DNA of 64,000 nt from Alcaligenes pakistanensis (GCF_014652815.1 NZ_BMZN01000002.1:400340-464339); one strand, 5' to 3'. Counted from the stretch's first letter, positions 24,138 to 33,559 are shown. Made by a program: numbers and translations. Notes: generated from the sequence alone by a model not told the origin.

Positions 24138-24776
24138 CTAAGGCCCCGAGGGGCTGCGGTCTTCGCGCAAGCGAGCTGGGTCCAGCATGCGCGCCAGTTC
24201 AATCAAGGTGCGCGACTGCATTTTTTCCAGTGCGCGTGCGCGGTGAACTTCAACCGTGCGCATGGTAATGCTCAGGTCCTGGGCAATCTGTTTGTTCAGC
24301 CGTCCTTCCAGGGCCAGAGCCAGCACTTCGCGCTCGCGCTGGGACAGGGTTTCCAGACGCGCCTCCAAAGCCTGCTCAGTGGCGCGCTCATCCTGACTGG
24401 CCTCGTAGCTGCGCAGTACGTCCAGAACCCGGTCCACCAGATCGTTATCGTTAAAGGGCTTTTCGATAAAATCTGCCGCACCTTGTTTTAAGGCGGTCAC
24501 GGCCAGGGGCAGGTCGCCGTGGCCGGTCAGAAAAATAACGGGCAGGCTGGACTGGCGTTCACGCAGTTGCTCAAAGACCTCCAGGCCGGACAGGCCGTCC
24601 ATACGAATGTCGAGCAGGATGCAGCCCTGGCTCTCTGGGCCCAGGGCATCCAGAAAGGCCTCGCCACTGTCCCACAGTTCGGTGTTGACCTGACGGGTGC
24701 CAAAGAGCCAGGACAGGGCATCGCGAATGGCCGGGTCGTCGTCCACGATGTGGACCAAAGGAGCGCGCTTAGTCAT
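24138..24776 (-). CDS. dctR: Response regulator, FixJ/DctR type
   Basis: A 212-residue regulator. The receiver domain (1-120) has the acidic pocket VDDD, the phosphoacceptor Asp56 in LLDIRMDG, FLTGHGD and the lysine in EKPF. A LuxR-type helix-turn-helix follows (LSQREREVLALALEG to TMRTVEVHRARALEKM). It overlaps the kinase gene by 8 bases and faces dctPQM, so it is the likely activator of dicarboxylate uptake, as DctR is in Rhodobacter. It lacks the AAA+ domain of rhizobial DctD. Confidence 0.88.
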   Translation of the reverse strand: MTKRAPLVHIVDDDPAIRDALSWLFGTRQVNTELWDSGEAFLDALGPESQGCILLDIRMDGLSGLEVFEQLRERQSSLPVIFLTGHGDLPLAVTALKQGAADFIEKPFNDNDLVDRVLDVLRSYEASQDERATEQALEARLETLSQREREVLALALEGRLNKQIAQDLSITMRTVEVHRARALEKMQSRTLIELARMLDPARLREDRSPSGP

Positions 24777-26739
24777 GTTCGATCAAAGGTAAGGAAAACA
24801 GAAAAGTCGCACCGTGGGGAACCCCGTTTTCAAACCAGAGTTTGCCATGGTGCAGCTCAACGATAGAGCGGCAAATATTCAAACCAATTCCCAGGCCCTG
24901 GGCTTTGGTGGTAGTGAAGGCCTGAAACACTTCAGCCATGATGGTGGAGGCCACGCCAGGGCCCTGGTCTGCCACCATCACCAGCACCACACCGTTGCTG
25001 GCCTGCATAGTCACTTCCAGCACCCGACGCTCCGGCTCCAGGCCGGACATGGCTTCTGATGCGTTGCGCAGCAAATTGAAGATCAGTTGTTCCAGTAGCA
25101 CCTTGTCACCCATAACGGGCAGGTGTTCCGGGTGAGCGGGCGCAATCAGTTGAATCTGATGATGGCGCAGCCCAGCCTTGGCCATGGCCAGCGCTCCTTG
25201 CAAGGCCTCGGACAGATTAAGTGGGCTGAGCTGCGGATCTCGCTTGCGTACAAAGTCGTGAATACGGTGAATGATCTGCCCTGCGCGGCGGGTTTGTTCG
25301 GCCAGACTCTCCAGTCCCCGACGTAGTTGGGTGGGGTCCAGCGGCTCATTGGCCAACAGGTTCAGCGACCCGGCGGCATAGCTGGCAATGGCGGATAAAG
25401 GCTGATTCAGTTCGTGGGCCAAGGTCGAGGCCATCTCTCCCATGGTGACGAGCTTGGCTGTGTGATGCAGCTGTTCAGATTGAGAGCTGGCCAGCGCCTC
25501 GGCCTGCTTCCGGGAGCTGATGTCGATGACAGAGCTGATCCAGCCCACATGCATACCCTGGGCGTCGATCAGGGGGGACTCAAAAACTTGTATATCCAGG
25601 CGCGAACCGTCAGGGCGCTGGAACAGAGTGTCAAAGACCTGCACGGAAGGGGCGGATTTCAGACGATCCCGGCGTTCCAGGGTTTCGTCCATCATTTCCG
25701 GCACCCACCAGGGCATGGGCGGTGTCAGCCCAATAATGTCTTCGCTGCTGCGGCCCACCAATTCACAGAAAGCCGGATTCACGTAAAGCACCTTGCCGTC
25801 CAAATCGCGGGCGCGCATGCCGGTAACCATGGAGTTTTCAATGGCGCTGCGAAAGGCCTGTTCCTGCATCAAGGCCAGCTCGGCATCGCGACGCTTGCGG
25901 GCGTAATGGTGCTGCATGGCCAGGTTGACGACGGCCAGCAGGGCCAGACCGGCAATCACCGTTAGCAGCAGGGTGAAGGTGGGAATGTTCTTTTGCGGGT
26001 AGGGCGTCATCAGTAAACGCACGCCATGCAAAGGCGGGTCTACCGACATGGCGTAGCGCAATTCGCTCTCGCCCGGTTCGCCTTTGGAACGCATGGCAAG
26101 GGCTTGGTCGCTCTGGTCGATCAGGGTGACGTGATACTGCTCGGCAATCCACCAGGGCACGTTTTCCATCAGGATGGTGGCCAGGGAAAAGGTGGCGCGC
26201 AAGGTGCCGACAATATCGTTCTCTTCGTAAATCGGCACGACCAGATCCAGCACGCTTTCCTGGTGCTCGTTGGAAAAATAGGCGGGTAGCCAGGTCGATG
26301 TGCGTGGGGTACTGACGTGGGCCGCAATCCGGGTATCGGCACCGGGGGGGCGCACCAGCAAAGTAGTACCAAAGCGGTCTTGCACTGCAACTTTCAACAG
26401 ATCCGGGTGAATGGTCTTGAAGTGCTGCAGTTGTGTCAGGGCCGACTGGGTACTGATGAGATCCGACTGAACCTCAATTTCGCTGGCAATGCGGCTTAGG
26501 TTGTTTTCGTGTGAGCGCAGTTGAAAAGATAGGGACTGCTCAACCCACAAGGCATTGCGGATCAGTTCATTGGACTGTTCATCGTCGCGCTCATTATTGA
26601 CTGCCCAGGCAAACACGCCCATCAACAGCACAATGATCAGGATCGCCAAAATAGGCACATAGGTGCTGATCGGGTGAGCGGCCAAGGTGCGCGAAGCAGC
26701 CTGGCGTATGAATCCGGACGGACGGGCAAGACGCATCAT
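24769..26739 (-). CDS. dctS: Dicarboxylate sensor histidine kinase, DctS type
   Basis: A membrane sensor kinase of about 657 residues; the start is the ATG pair at 26739/26736. A first membrane helix at about 27-48 is followed by a periplasmic sensor region of about 200 residues (PhoQ/DcuS/CitA-like, with VRPPGADTRIAAHVSTP), a second helix near 255-275, a PAS domain (ENSMVTGMRARDLDGKVLY), a HisKA domain with the phosphorylated His in STLAHELNQPLSAIASYA, and an HATPase with DQGPGV and GLGIGLNICRSIVE. It is divergent from dctP and overlaps dctR. It probably senses C4-dicarboxylates in the periplasm. Confidence 0.88.
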   Translation of the reverse strand: MMRLARPSGFIRQAASRTLAAHPISTYVPILAILIIVLLMGVFAWAVNNERDDEQSNELIRNALWVEQSLSFQLRSHENNLSRIASEIEVQSDLISTQSALTQLQHFKTIHPDLLKVAVQDRFGTTLLVRPPGADTRIAAHVSTPRTSTWLPAYFSNEHQESVLDLVVPIYEENDIVGTLRATFSLATILMENVPWWIAEQYHVTLIDQSDQALAMRSKGEPGESELRYAMSVDPPLHGVRLLMTPYPQKNIPTFTLLLTVIAGLALLAVVNLAMQHHYARKRRDAELALMQEQAFRSAIENSMVTGMRARDLDGKVLYVNPAFCELVGRSSEDIIGLTPPMPWWVPEMMDETLERRDRLKSAPSVQVFDTLFQRPDGSRLDIQVFESPLIDAQGMHVGWISSVIDISSRKQAEALASSQSEQLHHTAKLVTMGEMASTLAHELNQPLSAIASYAAGSLNLLANEPLDPTQLRRGLESLAEQTRRAGQIIHRIHDFVRKRDPQLSPLNLSEALQGALAMAKAGLRHHQIQLIAPAHPEHLPVMGDKVLLEQLIFNLLRNASEAMSGLEPERRVLEVTMQASNGVVLVMVADQGPGVASTIMAEVFQAFTTTKAQGLGIGLNICRSIVELHHGKLWFENGVPHGATFLFSLPLIEHD

Positions 26740-26826
26740 GACAAATAGTTTCGGATTTCCACAATAGATAATTCTGGGCTGCTTTTTTAAGCTACACGCT
26801 TTAACGCATATCAATCAATAAAACGT

Positions 26827-26850
26827 GTCGGTTCTCAACCGACCGGAGGC
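26827..26850 (+). promoter_or_regulatory. Hairpin directly upstream of the dctP ribosome binding site
   Basis: GTCGGTT (26827-26833) and AACCGAC (26837-26843) make a perfect 7-bp stem with a 3-base loop, ending one base before the CGGAGG ribosome site of dctP. It could stabilise the 5' end of the mRNA or modulate translation. Confidence 0.5.
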
Positions 26851-26854
26851 AAAC

Positions 26855-27838
26855 ATGAAAAAGACCCTTGTGGCCAGCTTGCTGGCGTCCGTATTCCTGT
26901 CCGCGCCTGTCTGGGCCAACCCCATGATCATCAAGTTCAGCCATGTTGTATCGCCAGATACACCCAAGGGCAAGGGCGCTGTGCGCTTTAAAGAATTGGC
27001 TGAAAAGTACACTGAAGGCAAGGTCGTGGTTGAAGTCTACCCGAACTCGCAGCTGTACAAAGACAAGGAAGAGCTGGAAGCGCTGCAACTGGGTGCTGTT
27101 CACATGCTGGCTCCGTCGCTGGCCAAGTTCGGTCCTTTGGGCGTGCGTGAATTTGAAGTGTTCGACTTGCCTTTCATCTTTAATGACCGCAGTGATTTGC
27201 GTAAGGTCACCGAAGGTCCTGTGGGCCGCATGTTGCTGGACAAGCTGGAGCCTAAAGGCATCAAGGGTCTGTCCTACTGGGATAACGGCTTTAAGGTCAT
27301 GAGCGCCAACAGCCCCCTGAAAAGCATTGACGACTTCCTGGGCTTGAAGATGCGTATCCAGTCCTCCAAGGTGCTGGAAGCTCAATTCAAAGCATTGGAT
27401 GCCGTGCCCCAGGTGATGGCATTCTCCGAGGTTTACCAGGCTCTGCAAACTGGTGTTGTGGATGGTACCGAGAACCCGCCGTCCAATATGTACACCCAGA
27501 AAATGCACGAAGTGCAAAAGCACGCCACCGTGTCCAACCACGGTTACCTGGGCTATGCCGTCATCGTGAACAAGAAGTTCTGGGAAGGTCTGCCTGAAGA
27601 TATTCGCAAGGGTATGGAAAAAGCCATGGATGAAGCCACGGTCTATGCCAACGACATCGCCGAGCAGGAAAACGAGGAATCCATGAGTGCCATGAAAGCC
27701 TCGGGCAAGACTCAGTTCTACGAGTTGAGCGCTGCTGAGCGTGAAGAGTGGGTCAAGCAATTGCGCCCGGTTCACAAAGAAATGTCCTCGCGCATTGGTC
27801 AGGACGTGATCGACGCTTTCTATAAAGCCACCGAATAA
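26855..27838 (+). CDS. dctP: TRAP transporter substrate-binding protein DctP
   Basis: Periplasmic solute receptor of a tripartite ATP-independent transporter, 327 residues from ATG 26855 with GGAGG upstream. The signal peptide is MKKTLVASLLASVFLSAPVWA. The mature part has KFSHVVSPDTPKGKGA, the conserved arginine segment LKMRIQSSKVLE and the FSEVYQALQTGVVDGTENPP loop of the C4-dicarboxylate (malate, succinate, fumarate) subfamily. It is followed by dctQ and dctM and faces dctSR. Confidence 0.94.
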   Translation: MKKTLVASLLASVFLSAPVWANPMIIKFSHVVSPDTPKGKGAVRFKELAEKYTEGKVVVEVYPNSQLYKDKEELEALQLGAVHMLAPSLAKFGPLGVREFEVFDLPFIFNDRSDLRKVTEGPVGRMLLDKLEPKGIKGLSYWDNGFKVMSANSPLKSIDDFLGLKMRIQSSKVLEAQFKALDAVPQVMAFSEVYQALQTGVVDGTENPPSNMYTQKMHEVQKHATVSNHGYLGYAVIVNKKFWEGLPEDIRKGMEKAMDEATVYANDIAEQENEESMSAMKASGKTQFYELSAAEREEWVKQLRPVHKEMSSRIGQDVIDAFYKATE

Positions 27839-27957
27839 GCGGCTTGCCCGCCTGATTGCCTTGTACAGGTCTGATTCAGACCTGTTCTCTTTTCCTTCCC
27901 GCTACTGCTTTGCGCTCACCCGCTGCCGGGTGGGCCATTGGTAGTCTGGAGCTATCC

Positions 27958-28593
27958 ATGTTTTTACGTATTCTGGACCGCTTTGAGGAGACGTTTATTT
28001 CGTTTCTGATGGTGTCCGCCGTGGTAATTATTTTCGTCGCGGTGTGCCAGCGCTACTCGATCAGCCTGTTGGCCGATCTGGTGTCCTGGGCGCGAGCGAA
28101 TGGTCACGAGTCTTTGATGGCCATGGCGCGCTCTACCTACCGTAGCGTTGTGAGCCTCAATTTGCTTTGGGCGCAAGAGCTGTGTATTTACCTGTTTGTC
28201 TGGATGGCCAAATTTGGCGCGGCTTACGGTGTGCGTGTGGGGATCCACGTAGGGGTGGATGTGTTGGTCAACTCCGTGGGGCCGCGCTGGCGTCATCTGC
28301 TGGTGGTCATTTCCCTGTCTTCCGGCGCTTTGTTTACGGCCATTGTTGCCTGGATTGGCGGCAAGTTCGTGTACGGCATTGCCCAGACCGCCCAGGTATC
28401 GGCTGACCTGGAAGTGCCTGTGTGGATTGTGTATCTGGCGGTGCCTTCGGGTTCCTTGCTGATGTGCTTCCGCTTCCTGCAAGCCTTGATGAATTTTATC
28501 CAGACTGGCCATTTGCCTCAGCATCAGCCCGGCGCTGATCTGATGGACGAAACAGAGCGCGGTGTGTCTGAATCCGAAGGAGCGCGCGCATGA
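27958..28593 (+). CDS. dctQ: TRAP transporter small permease DctQ
   Basis: Four-helix membrane subunit of 211 residues from ATG 27958, which follows GGAG. An in-frame extension to 27856 lies in the dctP-dctQ gap and is not used. The LNLLWAQELCIYLFVWMAKFGAAYGVR segment (shown here in part) with the conserved E and W is typical. An unusual insert-like hydrophilic stretch (about 42-62) lies between helices 1 and 2, as in larger DctQ proteins of the Rhodobacter DctP system. It overlaps dctM by 4 bases. Confidence 0.9.
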   Translation: MFLRILDRFEETFISFLMVSAVVIIFVAVCQRYSISLLADLVSWARANGHESLMAMARSTYRSVVSLNLLWAQELCIYLFVWMAKFGAAYGVRVGIHVGVDVLVNSVGPRWRHLLVVISLSSGALFTAIVAWIGGKFVYGIAQTAQVSADLEVPVWIVYLAVPSGSLLMCFRFLQALMNFIQTGHLPQHQPGADLMDETERGVSESEGARA

Positions 28594-29915
28594 CCGCCCT
28601 GATTATTTTCGCTATGCTGGCTGTCCTGCTGTTGACAGGGATGCCAGTTTCAATTGCTTTGGGTCTGACGGTGATGGGTTTCCTGTTCACCATGACCGAA
28701 GTACCCATGGACAGTATTGCGCTCAAGCTATTCACCGGAATTGAGAAGTTCGAGATCATGGCGATCCCGTTTTTCATTCTGGCTGGTAGCTTCCTGACCC
28801 ATGGTGGGGTGGCGCAGCGCATGATTCGTTTTGCCGCCTCGATGGTGGGCCACTTGCCCGGCGGTATGGGTCTGGCTGCTGTGCTGGCATGCGCCTTGTT
28901 TGCTTCCATCAGTGGTTCTTCGCCTGCAACGGTGGCGGCTATTGGTTCTATCATGATTCCCGCCATGGTCAAACAAGGTTATCCCGTGCAGTTCGGGACA
29001 GGCATTGTGGCGACTTCTGGCGGCTTGGGTATTTTGCTGCCACCTTCGATTGTGATGGTGATGTATGCCGTGGCCACCAGCGGAATGATGGTGGAAGGCC
29101 CGGATGGCATGAAAGTGGGCACGGCCTCGATTGGTCAGCTGTTTATTGCGGGTGTAGTGCCAGGCCTGATTCTGGCCGTGTTCCTGGGCGCGACCACCAT
29201 GTTCCGCGCCTGGAAACTGAACTATCCCCGTATGCCGCGTGCTTCGTACAAAGAGCGCTGGCGTGCCTTCATGGACTCCATCTGGGGTCTGATGCTGATC
29301 GTCATTGTGATGGGCGGTATTTACTCGGGTGTGTTCACGCCCACTGAGGCTGCGGCGATCAGTGCGGTCTACGCCTTTGTAATCGCAGTCTGGGTCTACA
29401 AGGATGTGAAGCTGCGCGAGGTAAAACGCATTGTGCTGGAATCGGCAGCCATGAGTGCCATGCTGCTGTACATCATCACCAATGCGGTCATGTTTGCCTT
29501 CATTCTGACTTCCGAACAGATTCCCCAGGCGATTGCGGAATGGATTGTCTCGCAAGGGATGGGCCTGATTGCTTTCCTGCTGTTTGTGAACGTCTTGTTG
29601 CTGGTGATCGGCATGGTGATGGAGCCGTCGGGCCTGATCCTGATCATGGCGCCTATCCTGTTCCCCGTCGCCATGAAGCTGGGTATGGACCCGGTTCACT
29701 TTGGCATCATGCTGGTGGTGAATATGGAGATTGGCTTGGCGACGCCGCCAGTAGGGCTGAACTTATATGTGGCCTCCAGCATATCCAGGTTGGGTTTGAC
29801 CGAAGTGACCAAATCCACCGTACCTTGGCTGCTGACCGGTTTGGCCTTCCTCTTGCTGATTACGTTCGTACCTGAAATTACGCTTTGGCTGCCCCGCATG
29901 ATGGGATGGCTGTAG
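28590..29915 (+). CDS. dctM: TRAP transporter large permease DctM
   Basis: Main sodium-coupled permease of the TRAP system, 441 residues with about 12 membrane helices. Hallmarks include ISGSSPATVAAIGSIMIPAM and the second repeat segment with GMVMEPSGLILIMAPILFPV, followed by NMEIGLATPPVGLNL. It works with DctQ in the inner membrane to move dicarboxylates delivered by DctP. It ends the operon, and a terminator follows after about 90 bases. Confidence 0.95.
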   Translation: MTALIIFAMLAVLLLTGMPVSIALGLTVMGFLFTMTEVPMDSIALKLFTGIEKFEIMAIPFFILAGSFLTHGGVAQRMIRFAASMVGHLPGGMGLAAVLACALFASISGSSPATVAAIGSIMIPAMVKQGYPVQFGTGIVATSGGLGILLPPSIVMVMYAVATSGMMVEGPDGMKVGTASIGQLFIAGVVPGLILAVFLGATTMFRAWKLNYPRMPRASYKERWRAFMDSIWGLMLIVIVMGGIYSGVFTPTEAAAISAVYAFVIAVWVYKDVKLREVKRIVLESAAMSAMLLYIITNAVMFAFILTSEQIPQAIAEWIVSQGMGLIAFLLFVNVLLLVIGMVMEPSGLILIMAPILFPVAMKLGMDPVHFGIMLVVNMEIGLATPPVGLNLYVASSISRLGLTEVTKSTVPWLLTGLAFLLLITFVPEITLWLPRMMGWL

Positions 29916-30007
29916 AAGTCCTGATCGCTATCCGCGCTCAGGGCGGGTGAGCCCATGATGTGGCAGAACGGCTTTATGCAATCTGCATAAAACCTGAATC
30001 ACCGTGA

Positions 30008-30036
30008 AGGCCGGGCGACAAGCCCGGCCTTTTTTA
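30008..30036 (+). terminator. Rho-independent terminator of dctPQM
   Basis: Stem AGGCCGGGC (30008-30016), 5-base loop, GCCCGGCCT (30022-30030), then a run of T. Confidence 0.9.
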
Positions 30037-30120
30037 TGGGTGTTCATGCTGGTGTTTTATAGACGGTGTTCTATGATGAAACGTACTGATAAGTATTATT
30101 TGCCTATTAGACAGGCCAGT

Positions 30121-30135
30121 CTATTAGTATCATAG
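30121..30135. promoter_or_regulatory. Possible OxyR half-operator upstream of the peroxiredoxin gene
   Basis: CTAT-N7-ATAG at 30121-30135 equals the central half of the OxyR consensus (ATAG-N7-CTAT-N7-ATAG-N7-CTAT), about 50 bases before the peroxiredoxin start. The outer tetrads are not matched. The region is AT-rich and probably holds the promoter. Confidence 0.3.
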
Positions 30136-30182
30136 GTTGTTCGGGCCGCCATGCTGGCGGTATTTATTCATACGGAGACCTT

Positions 30183-30692
30183 ATGTCCATTTCAGTCGGT
30201 GAGCGCGTTCCAGACGCGACCCTTAGCGAGTACATTGAAACCGCCACGGAAAGCTGCCCTCTGGGCCCCAATAACTTTCAGGTGGCTGATCTGGTTAAAG
30301 GCAAGAAAATTGCCGTGTTTGCCGTTCCAGGCGCTTTCACCCCCACCTGCTCCGAGCAGCATCTGCCTGGCTTTATCGCCAAAGCTGATGCATTCAAAGC
30401 AGCTGGCGTGGACGAGATCTGGTGCGTGGCAGTGAACGATCCTTTCGTGATGGGCGCTTGGGGCAAGTCCCTGAACGTCAATGGCAAGGTCCGTTTGTTG
30501 GCTGACGGCAGCGCCATCTGGACCAAAGCACTGGGTCTGGAATTTGATCTGACTTCCAAAGGCCTGGGCGTACGCGCCAAGCGTTTTTCCGCCTTGCTGG
30601 AAGACGGTGTTGTCACACAATTGAACATTGATAACGACGGCGGCCTGCACACAACAGATGCAGACACGCTGTTGAAACAGGTACAGTCTTAA
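30183..30692 (+). CDS. Prx5-type peroxiredoxin
   Basis: A 169-residue thiol peroxidase of the atypical Prx5 (AhpE/PrxD-like) group. The peroxidatic cysteine is in PGAFTPTCSEQHLPGF, and the VNDPFVMGAWGKS and DGVVTQLNID segments are typical. It reduces hydrogen peroxide and organic hydroperoxides in the cytoplasm, likely with glutathione or glutaredoxin. Two other cysteines (around 25 and 81) are present; which one resolves is unclear. It stands alone, with a possible OxyR half-site upstream. Confidence 0.93.
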   Translation: MSISVGERVPDATLSEYIETATESCPLGPNNFQVADLVKGKKIAVFAVPGAFTPTCSEQHLPGFIAKADAFKAAGVDEIWCVAVNDPFVMGAWGKSLNVNGKVRLLADGSAIWTKALGLEFDLTSKGLGVRAKRFSALLEDGVVTQLNIDNDGGLHTTDADTLLKQVQS

Positions 30693-30857
30693 GTATCTGA
30701 TCCCGCGCCTGTCCGGCGTGGCGTGGGATAGAAGGATTACGAAGCGCTGGCTGCAAGCTGGCGCTTTTTTTACCGTCTTCGTATTGCAAACTTGAGGCTG
30801 CACAGGCCGATGAAAGCGATTGCGAGGATGGTGATGCAGTTTTTTTAGGATGTGTGG

Positions 30858-32255
30858 ATGCTGTCATCGGTGGGTGCGTTTTCGTCCCTGTACTTTGCGA
30901 CTCTGATGCTCTTGCTCAGCTCGGGCTTGTTCAATACCTTCATGGGGGTGCGCCTGACGGCCATCTCGGTGTCAGAGGTATGGATTGGCGGGTTGATCGC
31001 GGTGTATTACCTGGGTCTGGTATTTGGTGCTCGTATGGGTCACCGCCTGATTATGGGCGTGGGCCATATTCGCGCGTACGCTGCCAGTGCCGCCATTGTC
31101 ACCATCTGTGTGCTGGTCCAGATCATGGTGGACTCCATGTACATCTGGCTGCTGCTGCGCTTTTTGGCGGGGGCGGCGATGGTCGTGCAATTCATGGGGA
31201 TTGAAAGCTGGCTGAATGAGCAAAGCGACAATAGCCAGCGTGGCACCATCTTTGCTTTTTACATGGTGTTTTCCAGCCTGGGGACGGTGCTGGGGCAGTT
31301 GTCACTGACCTTGTTCCCGCACTTGAATTACGAGCCCCTGGTCTTTGTGGCTATTTGTTCGGCCTTCAGTCTGGTGCCGGTGGCGATTACTCGTCGCAGC
31401 CATCCACCCTTGCAAGTGCCCGCGCCGATTAACGCACGCTATTACGTGGACCGCGTACCTTTGTCCATGATGGTACTGCTGGTGGCCGGGATGCTGACGG
31501 GTGCATTTTACGGCTTGGCGCCGGTGTATGCAGTGCGTGTGCATTTAAGCAATGAGCAGGCCGCTTTGTTTGTGGCCGTGTCGGTAGCGGCCGGTGTGCT
31601 GGCGCAGTGGCCGGTGGGTTGGCTGGCCGATCGCATGAATCGCGTCAAACTGATTCGTATCAATGCAGTCTGTTTGCTGGTGCTGGCCATTCCCTTATGG
31701 GGCTGGTTTGAAGCACCGTTCTGGTTCTTGCTGGTTTTTTCCGCCTTGTTCGGGATTTTGCAATTTACGCTGTACCCCTTGGGCGCGGCCTTTGCCAACG
31801 ACAACGTGGACCCGGAGCGCCGGGTGGGTCTAAGCGCCATCCTGTACATGGTCTATGGCTTGGGCGCCTGTGTGGGGCCGCTGCTTGCTGGTGGTCTGAT
31901 GACTTATATAGGCAGCAATCTGTACTACATCTTTGTGGCGATCTGTGGCTTGGCCTTGGTCTTGCTGATCCGTCCACAAAAGGTACTGGGTGATCACTTG
32001 AGCCAGGATGCGCCAACCACCTTTGTGCCCATGCCCGACAGTTTGCAAAGTTCGGCTGCGGCGGTGGCTCTGGACCCACGAGTGGATATCAGCTCCGACG
32101 TATCGCATGATCCGGTGTTCGAAGATTTGCCCCCTATGGAAGAACGGGTGCCAGCAGGTGTTGAAAGTGCGCCGGTGGAACCTGTGGTGGAAGAGGACGC
32201 TACTGATACGGCGAGTGCAGAAGAAGAGCGTAAACCCGCGGATTCTGCGACTTGA
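30858..32255 (+). CDS. MFS transporter, YcaD-like, with acidic C-terminal tail
   Basis: A 465-residue major facilitator protein with 12 predicted helices. AGGA lies 7 bases before ATG 30858; the GTG at 30852 is too close to it. The loop 2-3 segment GLVFGARMGHRLI is the MFS signature variant, and MGIESWLNEQ and AAFANDNVDPERRVGLSA resemble YcaD-type transporters. The core ends near residue 380. The last 80 or so residues are soluble, rich in Glu, Asp, Pro and Val, and look disordered. No substrate can be named. Confidence 0.85.
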   Translation: MLSSVGAFSSLYFATLMLLLSSGLFNTFMGVRLTAISVSEVWIGGLIAVYYLGLVFGARMGHRLIMGVGHIRAYAASAAIVTICVLVQIMVDSMYIWLLLRFLAGAAMVVQFMGIESWLNEQSDNSQRGTIFAFYMVFSSLGTVLGQLSLTLFPHLNYEPLVFVAICSAFSLVPVAITRRSHPPLQVPAPINARYYVDRVPLSMMVLLVAGMLTGAFYGLAPVYAVRVHLSNEQAALFVAVSVAAGVLAQWPVGWLADRMNRVKLIRINAVCLLVLAIPLWGWFEAPFWFLLVFSALFGILQFTLYPLGAAFANDNVDPERRVGLSAILYMVYGLGACVGPLLAGGLMTYIGSNLYYIFVAICGLALVLLIRPQKVLGDHLSQDAPTTFVPMPDSLQSSAAAVALDPRVDISSDVSHDPVFEDLPPMEERVPAGVESAPVEPVVEEDATDTASAEEERKPADSAT

Positions 32256-32299
32256 GGGAGCTGCTCCGCTATCTCGCAGGGTAGGTCACCGCAGACAAA

Positions 32300-32326
32300 A
32301 AACCCCAGGCATTGCCTGGGGTTTTT
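32300..32326. terminator. Bidirectional terminator between the MFS and BMP genes
   Basis: Stem AAACCCCAGGC (32300-32310), ATT loop, GCCTGGGGTTT (32314-32324) between convergent genes, with A-rich and T-rich flanks. Confidence 0.88.
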
Positions 32327-32367
32327 CATGAAGCGCTATGGCTTTCTGTGTATGGCTGTCCTGCTGC

Positions 32368-33387
32368 TTAGATCTGGAATTCAGGCCCTGAGAATTCGGC
32401 CTCGACGTGAATCTTTTTGGCCAGAATATCCTGTTGAAGTGCGGCAATGTGTTGGCGAACCGATTCGGGGGTGTCTGGCGCCATAATCAGACGCACGGCG
32501 TCGGGTTGCTGCAGGCCAACCTTGAAAATTTTGCCGGATTCAAACTTGTTCTCGCTTAAATCCTTGCAAGCCTCGAACACGCCAATGCCCACATCGGCCC
32601 AGGCCGAGCCAATGAATACGTCCGGCTCACGGGCCACCCAATCGATCACATTGCCGATCTCTTTGATGCCTAGTTCGCGACAAGCCTGGGTGGTGCCGCT
32701 GCGGCCTTTGTTCAGCATGGTGTAGATGATATCCGCACCTGCCTTGGCCTGGGCTTGGGTCACGCGTGCGGCCAGTTCCACGTCATCCTGATTGCCGGAG
32801 AAGTTGGTCAGCAGTTTCACATCGGGGTTGGCGTATTTGACGCCAGCCGCATAAGAGGCTCGGGCGCGTAGGCCAGGAGGCACGCGGATTCCCGACTGGT
32901 GGGCAACCACGCCGGTCTTGGTCATCAGGGCTGCATAGGCGCCTGCCAGCCAGGCCGATTCTTCCTGCTGCACGTCATAGCTGCTTAGGTTGTTGGCAGT
33001 GACGGCGCCTTGGGTAATGACAAAACGAATATCGGGAAATTCCTTGGCCACGGCTAGAGCGGCATCCGTGTTTTGGCCACCGTGGGCGATCAGCAAGGTA
33101 GGCTTGTATTTTGTAGCCAACTCACGCAAGGCTGCAATCTGGGCTTGGGTTTCGTTGGCAACCTGGTCTTTGTATTGGCCCGTGATGGGTAATTGGTCCA
33201 GGGCTTTTTTAAAGCCCTGGTAACCGGCTTGCATGAAGCCGTTGTCATCGATATGGCCGCAAAATAATGCGGCGACTACGGGCTTGTCAGCAGCCAGAAC
33301 GCTGCGATTGGCCCAAGGGGCGATCAGTGCGCCCGCACCCGCAGAAGCGGCAGCCAGCAATAGTTGACGACGGGTGAATCCGTTCAT
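32368..33387 (-). CDS. BMP-family ABC transporter substrate-binding protein
   Basis: A 339-residue binding protein of the BmpA/PnrA/Med family, which carries nucleosides or purine-like ligands. The N-terminus FTRRQLLLAAASAGAGALIAPWA looks like a twin-arginine signal (RR), with cleavage near VLAA. The core has LFCGHIDDNGFMQAGYQGFKKA and later YTMLNKGRSGTTQACRELG. AGGAG precedes the ATG. No ABC ATPase or permease gene lies nearby, so its partners must be elsewhere or it acts as an orphan receptor. Confidence 0.88.
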   Translation of the reverse strand: MNGFTRRQLLLAAASAGAGALIAPWANRSVLAADKPVVAALFCGHIDDNGFMQAGYQGFKKALDQLPITGQYKDQVANETQAQIAALRELATKYKPTLLIAHGGQNTDAALAVAKEFPDIRFVITQGAVTANNLSSYDVQQEESAWLAGAYAALMTKTGVVAHQSGIRVPPGLRARASYAAGVKYANPDVKLLTNFSGNQDDVELAARVTQAQAKAGADIIYTMLNKGRSGTTQACRELGIKEIGNVIDWVAREPDVFIGSAWADVGIGVFEACKDLSENKFESGKIFKVGLQQPDAVRLIMAPDTPESVRQHIAALQQDILAKKIHVEAEFSGPEFQI

Positions 33388-33559
33388 GATTATGTCTCCT
33401 GGGTAGTCTCCGACGTGGTCGTCGGTAAAAAGTTTTTTTCTAATCTACAGGAGATGAAAAGACAACGCGCTCTTAAGTTTTAAATGTCAAATATACGATT
33501 TGGCTTATAACGCGGTTTGCAGAGCACGTATGAAACACGCCCTGCGGTATTTTTCTGGT

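Noticed and set aside
28728-29699. Minus-strand His/Gln-rich frame opposite dctM
   Set aside because: Its composition is that expected from the complement of a membrane-protein gene; dctM is certain.
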